This document shows positions 52,379-61,807 of a DNA stretch of 64,000 bases, piece after piece. Source of the DNA: Streptomyces fodineus. Its GTDB lineage: Bacteria; Actinomycetota; Actinomycetes; Streptomycetales; Streptomycetaceae. The stretch lies in NCBI RefSeq assembly GCF_001735805.1, contig NZ_CP017248.1:5394001-5458000 (forward strand), given 5' to 3'. The position numbers and the translations under genes are program-made. Position 1 is the first letter of the stretch. Every line of letters starts with the position of its first letter. Under the pieces are notes generated by a model. The model searched no databases. It had not been told where the DNA came from and saw only the letters and a program-made list of their open reading frames with translations.

Positions 52379-52579
52379 TCAGGTCACGGACTCCACCGCC
52401 GGTTCCTCCGCGGCCACCCCGTGTTTCGGGGCCCTGGCCGTGATCATCAGGCCGGCCGTCAGGCCTGCCAGGAGCATGACCCCGGCCGCCCACCAGATGG
52501 CGATGGTGTAGCCGTGGACCACGCCGGCCGGGATGACGAGGCCTTTGGGGGCGCCGGTGCGCAGGCGGGCGGCGCGCAT
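52379..52579 (-). pseudogene. C-terminal remnant of an MFS permease
   Basis: The frame from ATG 52579 encodes about 66 residues with VVHGYTIAIWWAAGVMLLAGLTAGLMITARAP, the typical last TM helix of DHA2-type MFS transporters. The remaining helices are absent. GGGGG precedes the ATG, so a one-TM peptide could still be produced. Confidence 0.5.
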
Positions 52580-52629
52580 GGTGATCCCCCCAGGAAGGCG
52601 GCCGTCGCTTCCCGGCCCGGTCTCCGGCC

Positions 52630-53790
52630 TCAAGCACGCTTGAGGTCAAGTGCGGGCCGGCCCAGGATCAGGGACACCGCCGTGACCGCGCTGTTGAAGG
52701 ACACCTCCGACAGCACGCCCGGCGCCGCGACCGAGTCGCCCGCGAGATAGACGCCGTCGCCGCGATCCACGGCGGGCCGGTCCCGCCAGCTGCGCCCCGG
52801 CAGGTCCAGCGCGCCCGTACGGCCGTCCGCCACGGCCTCCCGCCGCCAGGTCAGCCGCTCCCGCCAGCCCTTGAAGCCCAGGTCGAGCAACTGCTCGGCG
52901 CGGGCGAGGCCGTCGGCCCGGGACTCGCCCGGCGCGATCGGGAACTGTCCCTGGATCAGCTGTTCGCCGGCCGGTGCGAGGGTCTGGTCCGGCGCCGTGC
53001 ACCGCTCCAGCCAGCCGGTCGCGTCGAGGTCCGACAGGATGAACGGGTCGCCGCGCCGGGTGCGCACGGCCAGGTCGAGCAGGACGGTACGGCCGCTCGG
53101 CCAGGTCAGCGAGTCGTCGCCGAGCAGCCGCCGGGCGGCGGGCAGGGAGGTGGCGACGACCACGGGTGTGCCGGTGGGCAGCGCGTCGACGCGGGACAGC
53201 GTCTCGACCCGCACGCCCAGGTTCCAGGCCCGGTCGGCCATCCGGTCGATCAGGGAGGCCCAGCCGCCGACCGGGTAGCGCGCCTCGGGCGGCAGCTTGG
53301 TGGCCCGGCGCAGGAGTTCCTGCACGAACGCGGCGGACAGGGCGCCCGGGTCGTGGTGGAAGAGGGCGACGGCCGCGTAGTTCGCCGCGGCGCGGGCGCC
53401 CTCCTCGCCGGCGACGCCGGTCGCCCAGCTCAGGAAGTCGGCGTCGACCGGGGCGTGCCGGACGCCGGGGCGCAGCAGCTTCAGCATCGCGAAGGGCGGG
53501 GTGCGGCGCAGCATGCCCTGGTGGCGCAGCCGCAGCCGGGCCGCCTCCAGCGGCGGGATCGGGGCGAGCGGGCCGATGAGGTTCCGCTGCCTGAGCCAGG
53601 TCCAGTGCGGCCCGCCGTTGTAGAGGGCGTGGGGACCTTCGTTGGTGCGGTACGGCCCCTCGGCGGTGCGGGCCCTACCGCCCAGGGTGTGATGGGCCTC
53701 GTGGACGGTGACCCTGGCGCCTGCCTCGGCGGCGGTGATCGCGGCGGTGAGTCCGGCGAAGCCGCCGCCGATGACGGTGATGTGATGCAT
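52630..53790 (-). CDS. FAD-dependent oxidoreductase, phytoene-desaturase/amine-oxidase-like
   Basis: The 386-residue protein begins HHITVIGGGFAGLTAAITAAEAGARVTVHEA with the dinucleotide-binding motif, followed by TLGGRARTAEGPYRTNEGPHALY. Its C-terminus GVYLAGDSVAAPGVLSEVSFNSAVTAV matches FAD-contacting motifs of the flavin amine oxidase/desaturase group. The substrate is unknown; no carotenoid genes are near. ATG 53790 fits the conserved N-terminus. Confidence 0.82.
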   Translation of the reverse strand: MHHITVIGGGFAGLTAAITAAEAGARVTVHEAHHTLGGRARTAEGPYRTNEGPHALYNGGPHWTWLRQRNLIGPLAPIPPLEAARLRLRHQGMLRRTPPFAMLKLLRPGVRHAPVDADFLSWATGVAGEEGARAAANYAAVALFHHDPGALSAAFVQELLRRATKLPPEARYPVGGWASLIDRMADRAWNLGVRVETLSRVDALPTGTPVVVATSLPAARRLLGDDSLTWPSGRTVLLDLAVRTRRGDPFILSDLDATGWLERCTAPDQTLAPAGEQLIQGQFPIAPGESRADGLARAEQLLDLGFKGWRERLTWRREAVADGRTGALDLPGRSWRDRPAVDRGDGVYLAGDSVAAPGVLSEVSFNSAVTAVSLILGRPALDLKRA

Positions 53791-53943
53791 GGCTGTGGGC
53801 TCTCCCTCGGATCGGTCCCGGATGGTTCCCGGATCGGTTCACGGTTGTGTGGGTTACGACCGTGCGGTGGGCCGGAATGTGACATCGCCGGGGTTTTCCC
53901 AGGTCAGGGCGGATTGTCAGTGGCGGGGTGCAGCATGGGGGGC

Positions 53944-54654
53944 ATGGCGAGGAGAGCGACGGGCGGCCGTGCGGCGGGCCGGGCGGGGCAGACGGCCGGA
54001 CGGGCCGGGGTGAAGGGCGCGCGGCGGCCGGAGTTGCGGCTGCCGCCCCTGGAGCCGTGGACGGAAGGGGAGTTGCAGCCGGACGGGGACTACGACGGCT
54101 TGGAGTTCCGGGACGCGGACCTGACCGGGCAGGACGGCGTGGGCGCCCGGTTCATGGACTGCGCGCTGACGGGCTGTGCGGTGGACGGGACGGCGCTGGG
54201 CCGGGCCAGAGTGCTGGACTCGGTCCTGACCGGACTGCGCGGGGTGGGCACGCACCTGGCCGAGTCCACGTTCCGGGACGTGGAGCTGATCGACGCCCGG
54301 CTGGGCGGCACGCAGCTGCACGGCGCGGTCCTGGAGCGGGTCGTGGTCCGCGGCGGCAAGATCGACTATCTGAATCTGCGGGAGTCGAGCCTCAAGGACG
54401 TCGTCTTCGAGTCCTGCGTCCTTGTCGAGCCGGACTTCGCGGGCGCCAGCCTGGAGCGGGTGGAGTTCGTCGACTGCGCGCTGAGAGAGGCCGACTTCGG
54501 CAGCGCGACCCTGCAGGACGTGGACCTGCGCGGGGCCGCCCCGCTGGAGATCGTGCGGGGTCTGGACCGGCTGTCGGGGGCGGTGATCAGCACGGGGCAA
54601 CTGCTGGATCTGGCACCGGTGTTGGCGGCGGAGTGGGGGATCAGGGTGGAGTAG
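53944..54654 (+). CDS. pentapeptide-repeat protein
   Basis: The 236-residue protein has a basic N-terminus and about 25 quasi-repeats of A/C-D/N-L/F-x-x type (FRDADLTGQD, ALTGCAVDGTALGRARVLDSVLTGL, SLKDVVFESCVLVEPDFAGASLERVEFVDCALREADF), which form a right-handed quadrilateral helix. Some such proteins mimic DNA and guard gyrase; this one is shorter than Qnr-type proteins in regular repeats and has no recognised target. ATG 53944 follows a G-rich stretch; ATG 53935 is an alternative. Confidence 0.85.
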   Translation: MARRATGGRAAGRAGQTAGRAGVKGARRPELRLPPLEPWTEGELQPDGDYDGLEFRDADLTGQDGVGARFMDCALTGCAVDGTALGRARVLDSVLTGLRGVGTHLAESTFRDVELIDARLGGTQLHGAVLERVVVRGGKIDYLNLRESSLKDVVFESCVLVEPDFAGASLERVEFVDCALREADFGSATLQDVDLRGAAPLEIVRGLDRLSGAVISTGQLLDLAPVLAAEWGIRVE

Positions 54655-54657
54655 GGG

Positions 54658-55158
54658 CTACGGCACGCGGGGAAAGCGGGTCTGGAGTGTCCAGATGGCC
54701 GGGTTCTCCGCCAGGTCCTCGTGGAGGTCGGTGAGGTCGGCGATCAGGTCGTGCAGGAAGTCGCGGGCCTCGCGGCGCAGTTCGGTGTGGGAGAAGGACA
54801 GCGGGGACTCCTCGGCCGGCGTCCAGTCGGCGGCGATGTCGACCCAGCCGAAGCGGCGCTCGAACAGCATCCGGTCGGTGGACTCGGTGAAGTCCAGTTC
54901 CGCCCGCTGCGGCCGGGCGGCGCGGGAGCCCATCGGATCCCGGTCCAGCCGCTCGGCGATGTCGCACAGCGCCCATGCGAAGTCCAGCACCGGCACCCAT
55001 CCCCAGGCTGTGGACAGCTCCCGGTCCGTCTCGGTGTCCGCGAGATACACATCACCGCAGAACAGGTCGTGCCGCAGCGTGTGGACGTCCGCGCGGCGGT
55101 AGTCGGTCTGCGGGGGGTCCGGGAAGCGGTTGGAGAGGGCGTAGCCGATGTCGAGCAC
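54658..55158 (-). CDS. conserved-type hypothetical protein
   Basis: The 166-residue acidic cytoplasmic protein starts DIGYALSNRFPDPPQTDYRRADVHTLRHDLFCGDVYL and contains WGWVPVLDFAWALCDIAERL and FSHTELRREARDFLHDLIADLTDL. It has no TM segment or catalytic motif. Possible immunity-type or regulatory roles have no support beyond size. It converges with the pentapeptide gene. Confidence 0.65.
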   Translation of the reverse strand: MLDIGYALSNRFPDPPQTDYRRADVHTLRHDLFCGDVYLADTETDRELSTAWGWVPVLDFAWALCDIAERLDRDPMGSRAARPQRAELDFTESTDRMLFERRFGWVDIAADWTPAEESPLSFSHTELRREARDFLHDLIADLTDLHEDLAENPAIWTLQTRFPRVP

Positions 55159-55235
55159 GGAAGAGATGGTGTCACGCCTGAGCAGCGGCTCCGGCCCCGC
55201 GGATCACGTGAACCCCGGCACTTAAGATCACTGAC

Positions 55236-56630
55236 ATGTCCAGATCCGTGCGCCTTGTCCCGCCCGCCGCGGTCCTGCTCGCCCTCGCCCTCATCACCCC
55301 CGCGTGCGGCGGCGGTGTGCACGGCACCCCGGGCGGCTCCGGCGTACGCGACCCGTACTTCCCGAAGGCCGGCAACGGCGGCTACGACGTCGGGCACTAC
55401 GACCTCACCCTGGACTACACCCCCGCCGGCCGCCGTCTCACCGGCACGGCCGTCATCACCGCCCGCGCCACCCAGGACCTGTCCGCCTTCGACCTCGACC
55501 TCGCCGGACTGCACGTGGACTCGGTCACCGTCGAGGGCAAGGACGCGCGCTTCGAACGGGCCGGCCAGGAACTCACCGTCCGCCCGCACGACGACCTGAG
55601 CAAGGGCGAGACCTTCCGCACCACCGTCCGCTACTCGGGCACCCCGCGCACCCTCACCGACCCCGACGGCTCCGAGGAGGGCTGGCTGCCCACCTCCGAC
55701 GGCGCCCTCGGCCTCGGCGAACCGGTCGGCTCGATGGCCTGGTTCCCCGGTAACGACCATCCCTCCGACAAGGCGTCCTACGACCTCGCCGTCACCGTCC
55801 CCGAGGGTCTCCAGGCCGTCTCCAACGGCGAGTTGACGGGCCAGTCCACCAAGGGGGGCCGGACGACCTACCACTGGCACACCGCCCAGCCCATGGCGAG
55901 CTACGTCGCCACGCTCGCCATCGGCCACTTCGCGATCACCCGCAGCACCGGCCCGCACGGACTGCCGATCCTGACCGCCGTGGACCCCACCCAGGCGAAG
56001 GCGAGCAAGGACGTGCTCGCGCAGCTCCCCAGGATCATCGGCTGGGAGGAGTACAACTTCGGCTCCTACCCCTTCTCCTCCACCGGGGCGATCATCGCCG
56101 GCCCGGGTGCCGCCGACTACGCCCTGGAGACCCAGAACCGGCCCGTCGTCCCCGCCGACCACCTGGAGACCAGCACGCTCGTGCACGAACTCGCCCACCA
56201 GTGGTACGGCGACTCGGTCACCCCGAAGTCCTGGCAGGACATGTGGCTCAACGAGGGCTTCGCCACCTACGCGGAGTGGCTGTACCAGGAGGACCACGGC
56301 GGCAAGAGCGCCCAGCAGACCTTCATGGACCTCTACAACGGCGACGACGACGCCATCTGGGCCTACCCGCCCGCGAAACCGTCGAACGCCGCCCACATCT
56401 CCGACACCCCCGTCTACCAGCGCGGCGCGATGATCCTGCAGAAGATCCGGCAGAAGGCCGGCGACGACACGTTCTACGCCATCATCCAGGGCTGGGCCGC
56501 CGACCACCGCCACGGCAGCGCGAGCACCGCCGACTTCACCGCGTACGTGGAGCACAAGGCCCCGCACAAGGACTTCACAGAGATATGGAAGGACTGGCTG
56601 TACGGGGACGGCAAGCCGGCCCATCCGTGA
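55236..56630 (+). CDS. M1-family zinc metallopeptidase lipoprotein
   Basis: The 464-residue protein has a signal peptide with lipobox ITPACG, an aminopeptidase-N-like N-terminal beta domain, and a catalytic domain with HELAHQW (HExxH) and the third zinc ligand in NEGFATY. It lacks the usual GAMEN motif; PGAADYALETQNRP stands in its place, so specificity differs from classic aminopeptidases. It acts outside the membrane. Confidence 0.88.
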   Translation: MSRSVRLVPPAAVLLALALITPACGGGVHGTPGGSGVRDPYFPKAGNGGYDVGHYDLTLDYTPAGRRLTGTAVITARATQDLSAFDLDLAGLHVDSVTVEGKDARFERAGQELTVRPHDDLSKGETFRTTVRYSGTPRTLTDPDGSEEGWLPTSDGALGLGEPVGSMAWFPGNDHPSDKASYDLAVTVPEGLQAVSNGELTGQSTKGGRTTYHWHTAQPMASYVATLAIGHFAITRSTGPHGLPILTAVDPTQAKASKDVLAQLPRIIGWEEYNFGSYPFSSTGAIIAGPGAADYALETQNRPVVPADHLETSTLVHELAHQWYGDSVTPKSWQDMWLNEGFATYAEWLYQEDHGGKSAQQTFMDLYNGDDDAIWAYPPAKPSNAAHISDTPVYQRGAMILQKIRQKAGDDTFYAIIQGWAADHRHGSASTADFTAYVEHKAPHKDFTEIWKDWLYGDGKPAHP

Positions 56631-56682
56631 CACCGCGCGGCGCCCCGGCTCCCGGCCCGGACTCCGCGCTCGGACTCCGCGC

Positions 56683-57156
56683 TCAGACTCCCCGCTCCAG
56701 CGCCGCCCGCATCGCCGCCCGGGCCGCCCACACGGCCTGCGCGTGCCGGAGCCGGTGCTCCTGGAACTCCGGTGTGTCCAGCGCCGGATCGCCCGAGGCG
56801 AACACCTCCAGCAGCTCCCGCAGGGAGGCGTACACGTCCTCCACGACGGCCGTCATCTCCTGCGGGGCGCGGATCAGCACGACCTCCCGGGCCTCGTCAC
56901 AGCCCGAGGCACGGAACGCCTCCCGCACGGCGGCAGCGCGTTCCGCCGCGGGAGCCTCACGGTGCCGGGTCGCGGCCGTGTGCATGTCCTCGTAGGCCAG
57001 CCGGTACCTGGTCAGGCAGGTGACGTAGAGGTCCCGGCGCTCGCGCCGGTCCCGCTCGCCCGTCTCGCGCCGCCAGCGGACCCGGTCGGCGAGCAGCGTC
57101 GAGCCGACCCCGACGACGGCGCCGAGTGCCGTCCCGGCCAGTGTCGTCCAGTCCAC
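56683..57156 (-). CDS. membrane-anchored hypothetical protein
   Basis: The 157-residue protein has an N-terminal TM segment (TTLAGTALGAVVGVGSTLLADRV) followed by a long charged helical region (RWRRETGERDRRERRDLYVTCLTRYRLAYEDMH). The GTG start at 57156 lies 7 bases after the stop of the GNAT-Nudix gene, preceded by GGAAGGG, so the two form an operon. No family is recognised. Confidence 0.65.
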   Translation of the reverse strand: MDWTTLAGTALGAVVGVGSTLLADRVRWRRETGERDRRERRDLYVTCLTRYRLAYEDMHTAATRHREAPAAERAAAVREAFRASGCDEAREVVLIRAPQEMTAVVEDVYASLRELLEVFASGDPALDTPEFQEHRLRHAQAVWAARAAMRAALERGV

Positions 57157-57163
57157 CGCCCGC

Positions 57164-58120
57164 TCAGCCCTTCCAGGCGTCCAGCAGTCCCGCGAGCCCC
57201 GGCGGCCACAGCAGCCCGGGTGCCTCGGCCAGCTCCTGCCGCGTCCACCAGCGCCAGGTGAGGATGCCGTCGGCGGTGTGCGCGGCGGCGAGCCGGGGGC
57301 CGGCCGGGTCCCGGTGCGGGCCTCGGGTGACATAGACGTGCTCGTGCTGGCGGACCGGAACGCCGGTGTGCGTGAAGTCGTGTTCCCAGGTGCACAGCAG
57401 CGGGCCCGGCTCCAGGTCGGTCCACCCGGTCTCCTCGGCCAGCTCCCGCAGGGCGCCCTCGCGCGGGGACTCACCGGCCTCCAGGCCACCGCCGGGCAGG
57501 GCCCAGTGGACGCCGGCCTCGACATTGTCGTACCGGAACAGGAACACCGCGCCGTCCGGGTCCACGACGGCGATCCGGGCCGCCTTCCTCGGTGTGCGCG
57601 ACACCTCGCCGATCACCTTGCGCAGCACGGCGCAGGGGCGGCCGTGGGCTCGGTCGGGGCGGTGGTCGATCACCTCGTAGCCGAGGGCGGTCCAGAAGGC
57701 CAGGGCCTTGGGGTTGTTCTCCAGGACCGCGAGCCGTACGGCGCTGCGGCGGCCCCGGGCGCGGAAGCGGTTCTCGACGAGTTCCGCGAGGGTACGGCCG
57801 TAGCCCTTGCCGTGCTCCTGCGCGTTCACCATCAGCAGCCCGATCCACGGGTCGGGGTCGACGGGCTGGGGGTGATGGGCGAGCGTGCCCGCGAGTCCGA
57901 CGAGGCGTCCCTCCTCGGTGCGGGCGAGCAGCACCTCGGCGCCCGGCACGGACAAGTCCTCGGCCAGTGTGGCCGCGACCTGCTCGGGACGTATGTCGTC
58001 CGGGTCGGGGAAGTCGCCGGTGAGCCGGTGGAACTCGCCGTTGGATGCGTAGAGCGCGGTGAGTTCGGCCAGCAGCGGGGCCGGTATGTCCTCGCCGGGG
58101 GAGAGGGGCTCGAGAATCAC
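57164..58120 (-). CDS. GNAT acetyltransferase-Nudix hydrolase fusion
   Basis: The 318-residue protein has a GNAT domain (about 1-168; IGLLMVNAQEHGKGYGRTLAELV with the Q/H-x-x-G-x-G acetyl-CoA loop; NPKALAFWTALGYEVI). A Nudix domain follows (about 178-315), with a complete box from GGGLEAGESP to RELAEETGW. Fusion ties acetyl transfer to hydrolysis of a nucleoside-diphosphate compound; the joint substrate is unknown. Confidence 0.85.
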   Translation of the reverse strand: MILEPLSPGEDIPAPLLAELTALYASNGEFHRLTGDFPDPDDIRPEQVAATLAEDLSVPGAEVLLARTEEGRLVGLAGTLAHHPQPVDPDPWIGLLMVNAQEHGKGYGRTLAELVENRFRARGRRSAVRLAVLENNPKALAFWTALGYEVIDHRPDRAHGRPCAVLRKVIGEVSRTPRKAARIAVVDPDGAVFLFRYDNVEAGVHWALPGGGLEAGESPREGALRELAEETGWTDLEPGPLLCTWEHDFTHTGVPVRQHEHVYVTRGPHRDPAGPRLAAAHTADGILTWRWWTRQELAEAPGLLWPPGLAGLLDAWKG

Positions 58121-58309
58121 GGGGGCAAGCTATCCCCGAGGAGCCGTGGCCCACCTCCGGTTTTCCGCACGTCTTTTCCGCACGCCGGGAATCACGCGAG
58201 CCCGCGCCCGGAAACCGGAGGCTTCCACCGGCCGGCGCCGCGCTCATCGCGGCGCCGGGCGGGCGCTGCCGCCCTCCTGGAGAGCGGCCGGAGCCCGGCG
58301 CAGCGACCG

Positions 58310-58885
58310 TCAGACGTTCACACCGAAGTCCTGGGCGATGCCGACCAGGCCCGAGGCGTAACCCTGGCCCACCGCGCGGAACTTCCACTCCGCGCCGTTG
58401 CGGTACAGCTCGCCGAAGACCATGGCCGTCTCGGTGGCGGCGTCCTCGGAGAGGTCGTAGCGGGCGATCTCGGCGCCGCCGGCCTGGTTGACGATGCGGA
58501 TGTAGGCGTTGCGGACCTGGCCGAAGTTCTGGCCGCGGTTCTCGGCGTCGTAGATGGAGACGGGGAAGACGACCTTGTCGATGTCGGCCGGGAGCGCGGC
58601 CAGGTTGACGTTGATCGCCTCGTCGTCGCCCTCGCCCTGGCCGGTGCGGTTGTCGCCGGTGTGGACGATGGTGTTGTCCGGGGTCTGCTTGTTGTTGAAG
58701 AAGACGAAGTGCGCGTCCGAGTAGACCTTGCCCTGGGCGTTGACCGCGATGGCGGAGGCGTCCAGGTCGAAGTCCGTGCCGGTGGTGGTGCGGACGTCCC
58801 AGCCGAGGCCCACGGTGACGGCGGTCAGGCCCGGAGCCTCCTTGGTGAGCGAGACGTTGCCACCCTTGGACAGGCTTACAGCCAT
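58310..58885 (-). CDS. terD: TerD-family calcium-binding stress protein
   Basis: The 191-residue protein has the TerD N-terminus ([29 protein letters not shown]), [12 protein letters not shown] and the calcium site [16 protein letters not shown]. TerD proteins belong to tellurite-resistance and stress complexes and are involved in differentiation in Streptomyces. No terB, terC or terZ genes are adjacent, so this is a stand-alone copy. Confidence 0.93.
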   Translation of the reverse strand: MAVSLSKGGNVSLTKEAPGLTAVTVGLGWDVRTTTGTDFDLDASAIAVNAQGKVYSDAHFVFFNNKQTPDNTIVHTGDNRTGQGEGDDEAINVNLAALPADIDKVVFPVSIYDAENRGQNFGQVRNAYIRIVNQAGGAEIARYDLSEDAATETAMVFGELYRNGAEWKFRAVGQGYASGLVGIAQDFGVNV

Positions 58886-59091
58886 GTTGGGAGTCCTTTC
58901 CTTGGACTATGTCTTGGACTACGTGTGGTGCAGTGCCGTTGAAGCTACCGTCACCACGAAGAACGTCGAGGGGGGTCCCGGTGGTTCCGGCTCCCTTTAC
59001 CTTTTTTACCGAGCACTTTTTTCACCGAGCGCGCGGTCCGGGTCCGGAAATCCAGGTGACGTGAACCGGCAGGACCGGGAACATGGAGCAC

Positions 59092-59520
59092 ATGTCCGGT
59101 CCTTACGTCATCCGTGGCTCCGTCTCGCTCCCCGAGGCCGAGCTGATGTGGCGTTTCTCCAGGTCGTCCGGGCCCGGCGGACAGCACGTCAACACCAGTG
59201 ACTCGGCCGTGGAGCTGCGCTTCGACCTCGCCCGCACCGAGGCGCTGCCTTCGGTGTGGAAGGAGCGGGCGCTCCAGCGGCTCGCGGGCCGGCTCGTCGA
59301 CGGAGTGGTGGTGGTACGGGCCTCGGAGCACCGCTCCCAGTGGCGCAACCGCGAGGCCGCCGCCGTACGCCTCGCCTCCCTCCTCGCGGAGGCCAGCGCA
59401 CCCCCGCCGAGGCCGCGCCGGCCGACCCGGATCCCGCGCGGCATCAACGAACGCCGCCTCCGGGAGAAGAAGCAGCGCGCCGATACCAAGCGGGGCCGCT
59501 CGGGCCGCGACTGGACGTGA
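59092..59520 (+). CDS. arfB: alternative ribosome-rescue factor, peptidyl-tRNA hydrolase
   Basis: The 142-residue protein has the release-factor GGQ motif (SSGPGGQHVNTSDSAVELRFD) and a basic C-terminal tail (RRLREKKQRADTKRGRSGR) that enters the empty mRNA channel, as in ArfB. It frees ribosomes stalled on messages without a stop codon. An ATG at 59083 would add three residues. Confidence 0.9.
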   Translation: MSGPYVIRGSVSLPEAELMWRFSRSSGPGGQHVNTSDSAVELRFDLARTEALPSVWKERALQRLAGRLVDGVVVVRASEHRSQWRNREAAAVRLASLLAEASAPPPRPRRPTRIPRGINERRLREKKQRADTKRGRSGRDWT

Positions 59521-59821
59521 CCGGACGGGCGGGACACCGCCGCGGTAGCCACGGCCCGCCCTGCCGGCGGCGCCCCCCGTTCGCCGGTGAGGCTGTCACG
59601 CGTGAGCCTGGCGCCAGCCGCACTGCCCGTGACGCCGGCACATCCGCTGCCCGCGGCTCTGCTCGTGCGGTCGGCACATCTGCTGCCTGCGGCTCTGCTC
59701 GTGCGGTCGGCACATCCGCTGCCGGCCGTTCTCCCGATGGCGGTGTCACATCTGGTGCCCGACGTTCGTCAGTGAGGCAGTGGACCAGCGATGGCGGACG
59801 ACGGAAAGGCCGGCACCCCCG
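59521..59821. repeat. intergenic region with 36-bp tandem repeat (59639-59725)
   Basis: Two 36-base units (59639-59674, 59675-59710; start CACATCCGCTGC or CACATCTGCTGC, end GTGCGGTCGG) differ at two positions and are followed by a partial third. No gene was seen in the region on either strand with confidence. Such a tandem array may vary in copy number between strains. Confidence 0.75.
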
Positions 59822-60679
59822 ATGAGCGACGACGAGCAGCACCGTGACGACGACCTTCTCGCCGAGCGGTTCGAGGCCTACCGGGGGCATCTGCGGGCCG
59901 TCGCCTTCCGGATGCTGGGCTCGGCCGCGGAGGCCGAGGACGCGGTGCAGGAGGCGTGGTTCCGGCTGAGCCGGTCCGACACCCGCGAGGTGGGCAACCT
60001 CGGGGGCTGGCTGACGACCGTCGTCGGCCGGGTCTGCCTCGACATGCTCCGCTCCCGCCGCTCCAGGGGCGAGCAGCCGCTGGACACCTGGCAGCCGGGA
60101 CCCTCCGCGGAACCGGACCCCGTCCAGGACGCCGTGCTCGCGGACTCGGTCGGGGTGGCGCTGCTGGTCGTCCTCGACACGCTCTCGCCGGCCGAGCGGC
60201 TGGCGTTCGTGCTGCACGATTTGTTCGGGGTGCCGTTCGAGGAGGTCGGCGGCGTCCTCGGGCGCAGTCCGGCCGCCGCGCGGCAGCTGGCCAGCCGGGC
60301 GCGGCGCCGGGTGCGGGGTGCGGATGCGCCGGAGGCCGACCTGGTACGGCAGCGGGAGGTGGTCGACGCCTTTCTGTCGGCGGCGCGGGACGGTGACTTC
60401 GACGGGCTGCTGGCGGTGCTCGATCCGGACGTCGTGGCGCGGAGCGAGGCGGGTCTGACCGCCGGTGCGGTGCGGGTCGCCTCCGGTGCGAAGAGCTTCG
60501 CGCATCTCGCGCGCGTGGCGCGTCCCGCGCTGGTCGACGGGGCGACGGGCCTGGTGGTGTACGCCGACGGCCGCCTGGAGCGCGCCCTGACGTTCACCTT
60601 CGTCGCCGACCGCATCACGACCATCGACATCGTGACCAACCCGGCCGACCTGTCGGTTCTGGCCATCGAGCCCGCGTAG
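59822..60679 (+). CDS. ECF sigma factor with SnoaL-like C-terminal domain (ECF56/SigJ-like)
   Basis: The 285-residue protein has sigma region 2 (about 12-80; FRMLGSAAEAEDAVQEAWFRLS) and region 4 (about 110-170; PFEEVGGVLGRSPAAARQLASRARRRV). A C-terminal SnoaL-like domain follows (about 175-280), ending near NPADLSVL. The ECF41 DGGG motif is absent, which places it nearer the ECF56/SigJ-like group. The extension is expected to control sigma activity in place of an anti-sigma factor. ATG 59822 is used. Confidence 0.85.
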   Translation: MSDDEQHRDDDLLAERFEAYRGHLRAVAFRMLGSAAEAEDAVQEAWFRLSRSDTREVGNLGGWLTTVVGRVCLDMLRSRRSRGEQPLDTWQPGPSAEPDPVQDAVLADSVGVALLVVLDTLSPAERLAFVLHDLFGVPFEEVGGVLGRSPAAARQLASRARRRVRGADAPEADLVRQREVVDAFLSAARDGDFDGLLAVLDPDVVARSEAGLTAGAVRVASGAKSFAHLARVARPALVDGATGLVVYADGRLERALTFTFVADRITTIDIVTNPADLSVLAIEPA

Positions 60680-60761
60680 ACCCGGTGGTGGGCCTGGGGC
60701 CGGCCTCCCCGTCAACTCCGGGGCATTCCAGCAGGGTTGGCTTCAGGCATCCCGCGGCTCG

Positions 60762-61220
60762 TCACAACTCCAGCACCCCGACCGTCTGTCCCCCGCTCGT
60801 CTCCCCGTTCTTGCGGAACCCCAGCCGCAGATAGAACTCCTCGGGGCCGTCCGGACCGGGATGCCAGGTCACGTACATCTCCTTGCCTTCCCTGCGGCGG
60901 ATCAGGTCGGCGACGGAGTCGACGGCATAGCGGCCGTACCCGCGTCCCTGCGCGTCCGCCGCGATGTTCAGGCGCCACAGGCCCGAGCGGCGCACGCTGC
61001 CGTCGCCGTGCCAGTCGATGCCGAGGAAGGCCATCAGGAAGCCCACCGGGCGGCCGTCGTCGACGATCAGGCGGGGCCAGGCGACGCCGGCGGGGTGGAC
61101 GTACGCCTCGGCCAGGGACTTCACGACCGGCTCGACCGCGTGTTCCTGGTCGGGGCGGATCCGGATGCCGATCGCGGCGTCGACGTTCGCGGGCGTGACT
61201 TCTTCCAGGTGAGGGGTCAT
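60762..61220 (-). CDS. GNAT N-acetyltransferase
   Basis: The 152-residue protein has LWRLNIAADAQGRGYGRYAVDSVADLI with the Q-x-x-G-x-G acetyl-CoA loop and FYLRLGFRKNGE as the last strand. It resembles BltD/diamine-acetyltransferase-like GNATs. The substrate is unknown. Confidence 0.82.
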   Translation of the reverse strand: MTPHLEEVTPANVDAAIGIRIRPDQEHAVEPVVKSLAEAYVHPAGVAWPRLIVDDGRPVGFLMAFLGIDWHGDGSVRRSGLWRLNIAADAQGRGYGRYAVDSVADLIRRREGKEMYVTWHPGPDGPEEFYLRLGFRKNGETSGGQTVGVLEL

Positions 61221-61288
61221 CCGCGCACCCTAGGCACACCGCCCGCGCGGCTGCGACGCAATATCCGGCGCACCGCCGGTACCCGGGC

Positions 61289-61807
61289 TCAGCCCAACTG
61301 CCGGTAGCGGCCCCGGAAGTACAGCAGCGGACCGCCCTCCGCGCTGGGGACGCGCGCGGTGAGGACGCGGCCGATGACGAGGGTGTGGTCGCCGGCCGTC
61401 ACCCGCTGCTCGGTGCGGCACTCCAGGGTGGCCAGCGCACCGCCCACCAGCGGGGCGCCGGTGGCCTCGCCGCGGACGTAGGGGATGTCCTCGAAGAGCA
61501 GGCGGTCGCTGATCCGGCCCTTCATCGCGAAGCGGCCCGCGATGTGCCGCTGGCTCTCGGTGAGCACCGACACCCCCCACAGGGGCTGTTCGTCGAGCAG
61601 GTCGTCCATGCGGGCGCCCTCGCGCAGGCTGACCAGGACCAGCGGAGGGTCGAGGGAGACCGACATGAAGGCGGTGGCGGTCATGCCGACGTCCTCCCCG
61701 CCCGGCGCGCCGGGGTCGTCCGGGTCCAGCGGCGGCTCCTGCGCCGTCACCAGGACGACCCCGGCGGCCAGTCGGGACATCGCGGCCCGGAACTCCTCGT
61801 TGCTCAC
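61289..61807 (-). CDS. flavin reductase-family protein
   Basis: The protein has about 172 residues with the FMN-binding split-barrel of the flavin reductase/HpaC family: FRAAMSRLAAGVVLVTA, GMTATAFMSVSLDPPLVLVSLREGA, WGVSVLTESQRHIAGRFA and GDHTLVIGRV. It reduces flavin for a partner monooxygenase, which is not in the window. The start is uncertain: GTG 61807 fits the domain edge; GTG 61861 would add 18 residues. Confidence 0.82.
   Translation of the reverse strand: MSNEEFRAAMSRLAAGVVLVTAQEPPLDPDDPGAPGGEDVGMTATAFMSVSLDPPLVLVSLREGARMDDLLDEQPLWGVSVLTESQRHIAGRFAMKGRISDRLLFEDIPYVRGEATGAPLVGGALATLECRTEQRVTAGDHTLVIGRVLTARVPSAEGGPLLYFRGRYRQLG

Noticed and set aside
59639-59725. CRISPR-like array
   Set aside because: The units are head-to-tail without spacers and only about 2.4 copies exist.
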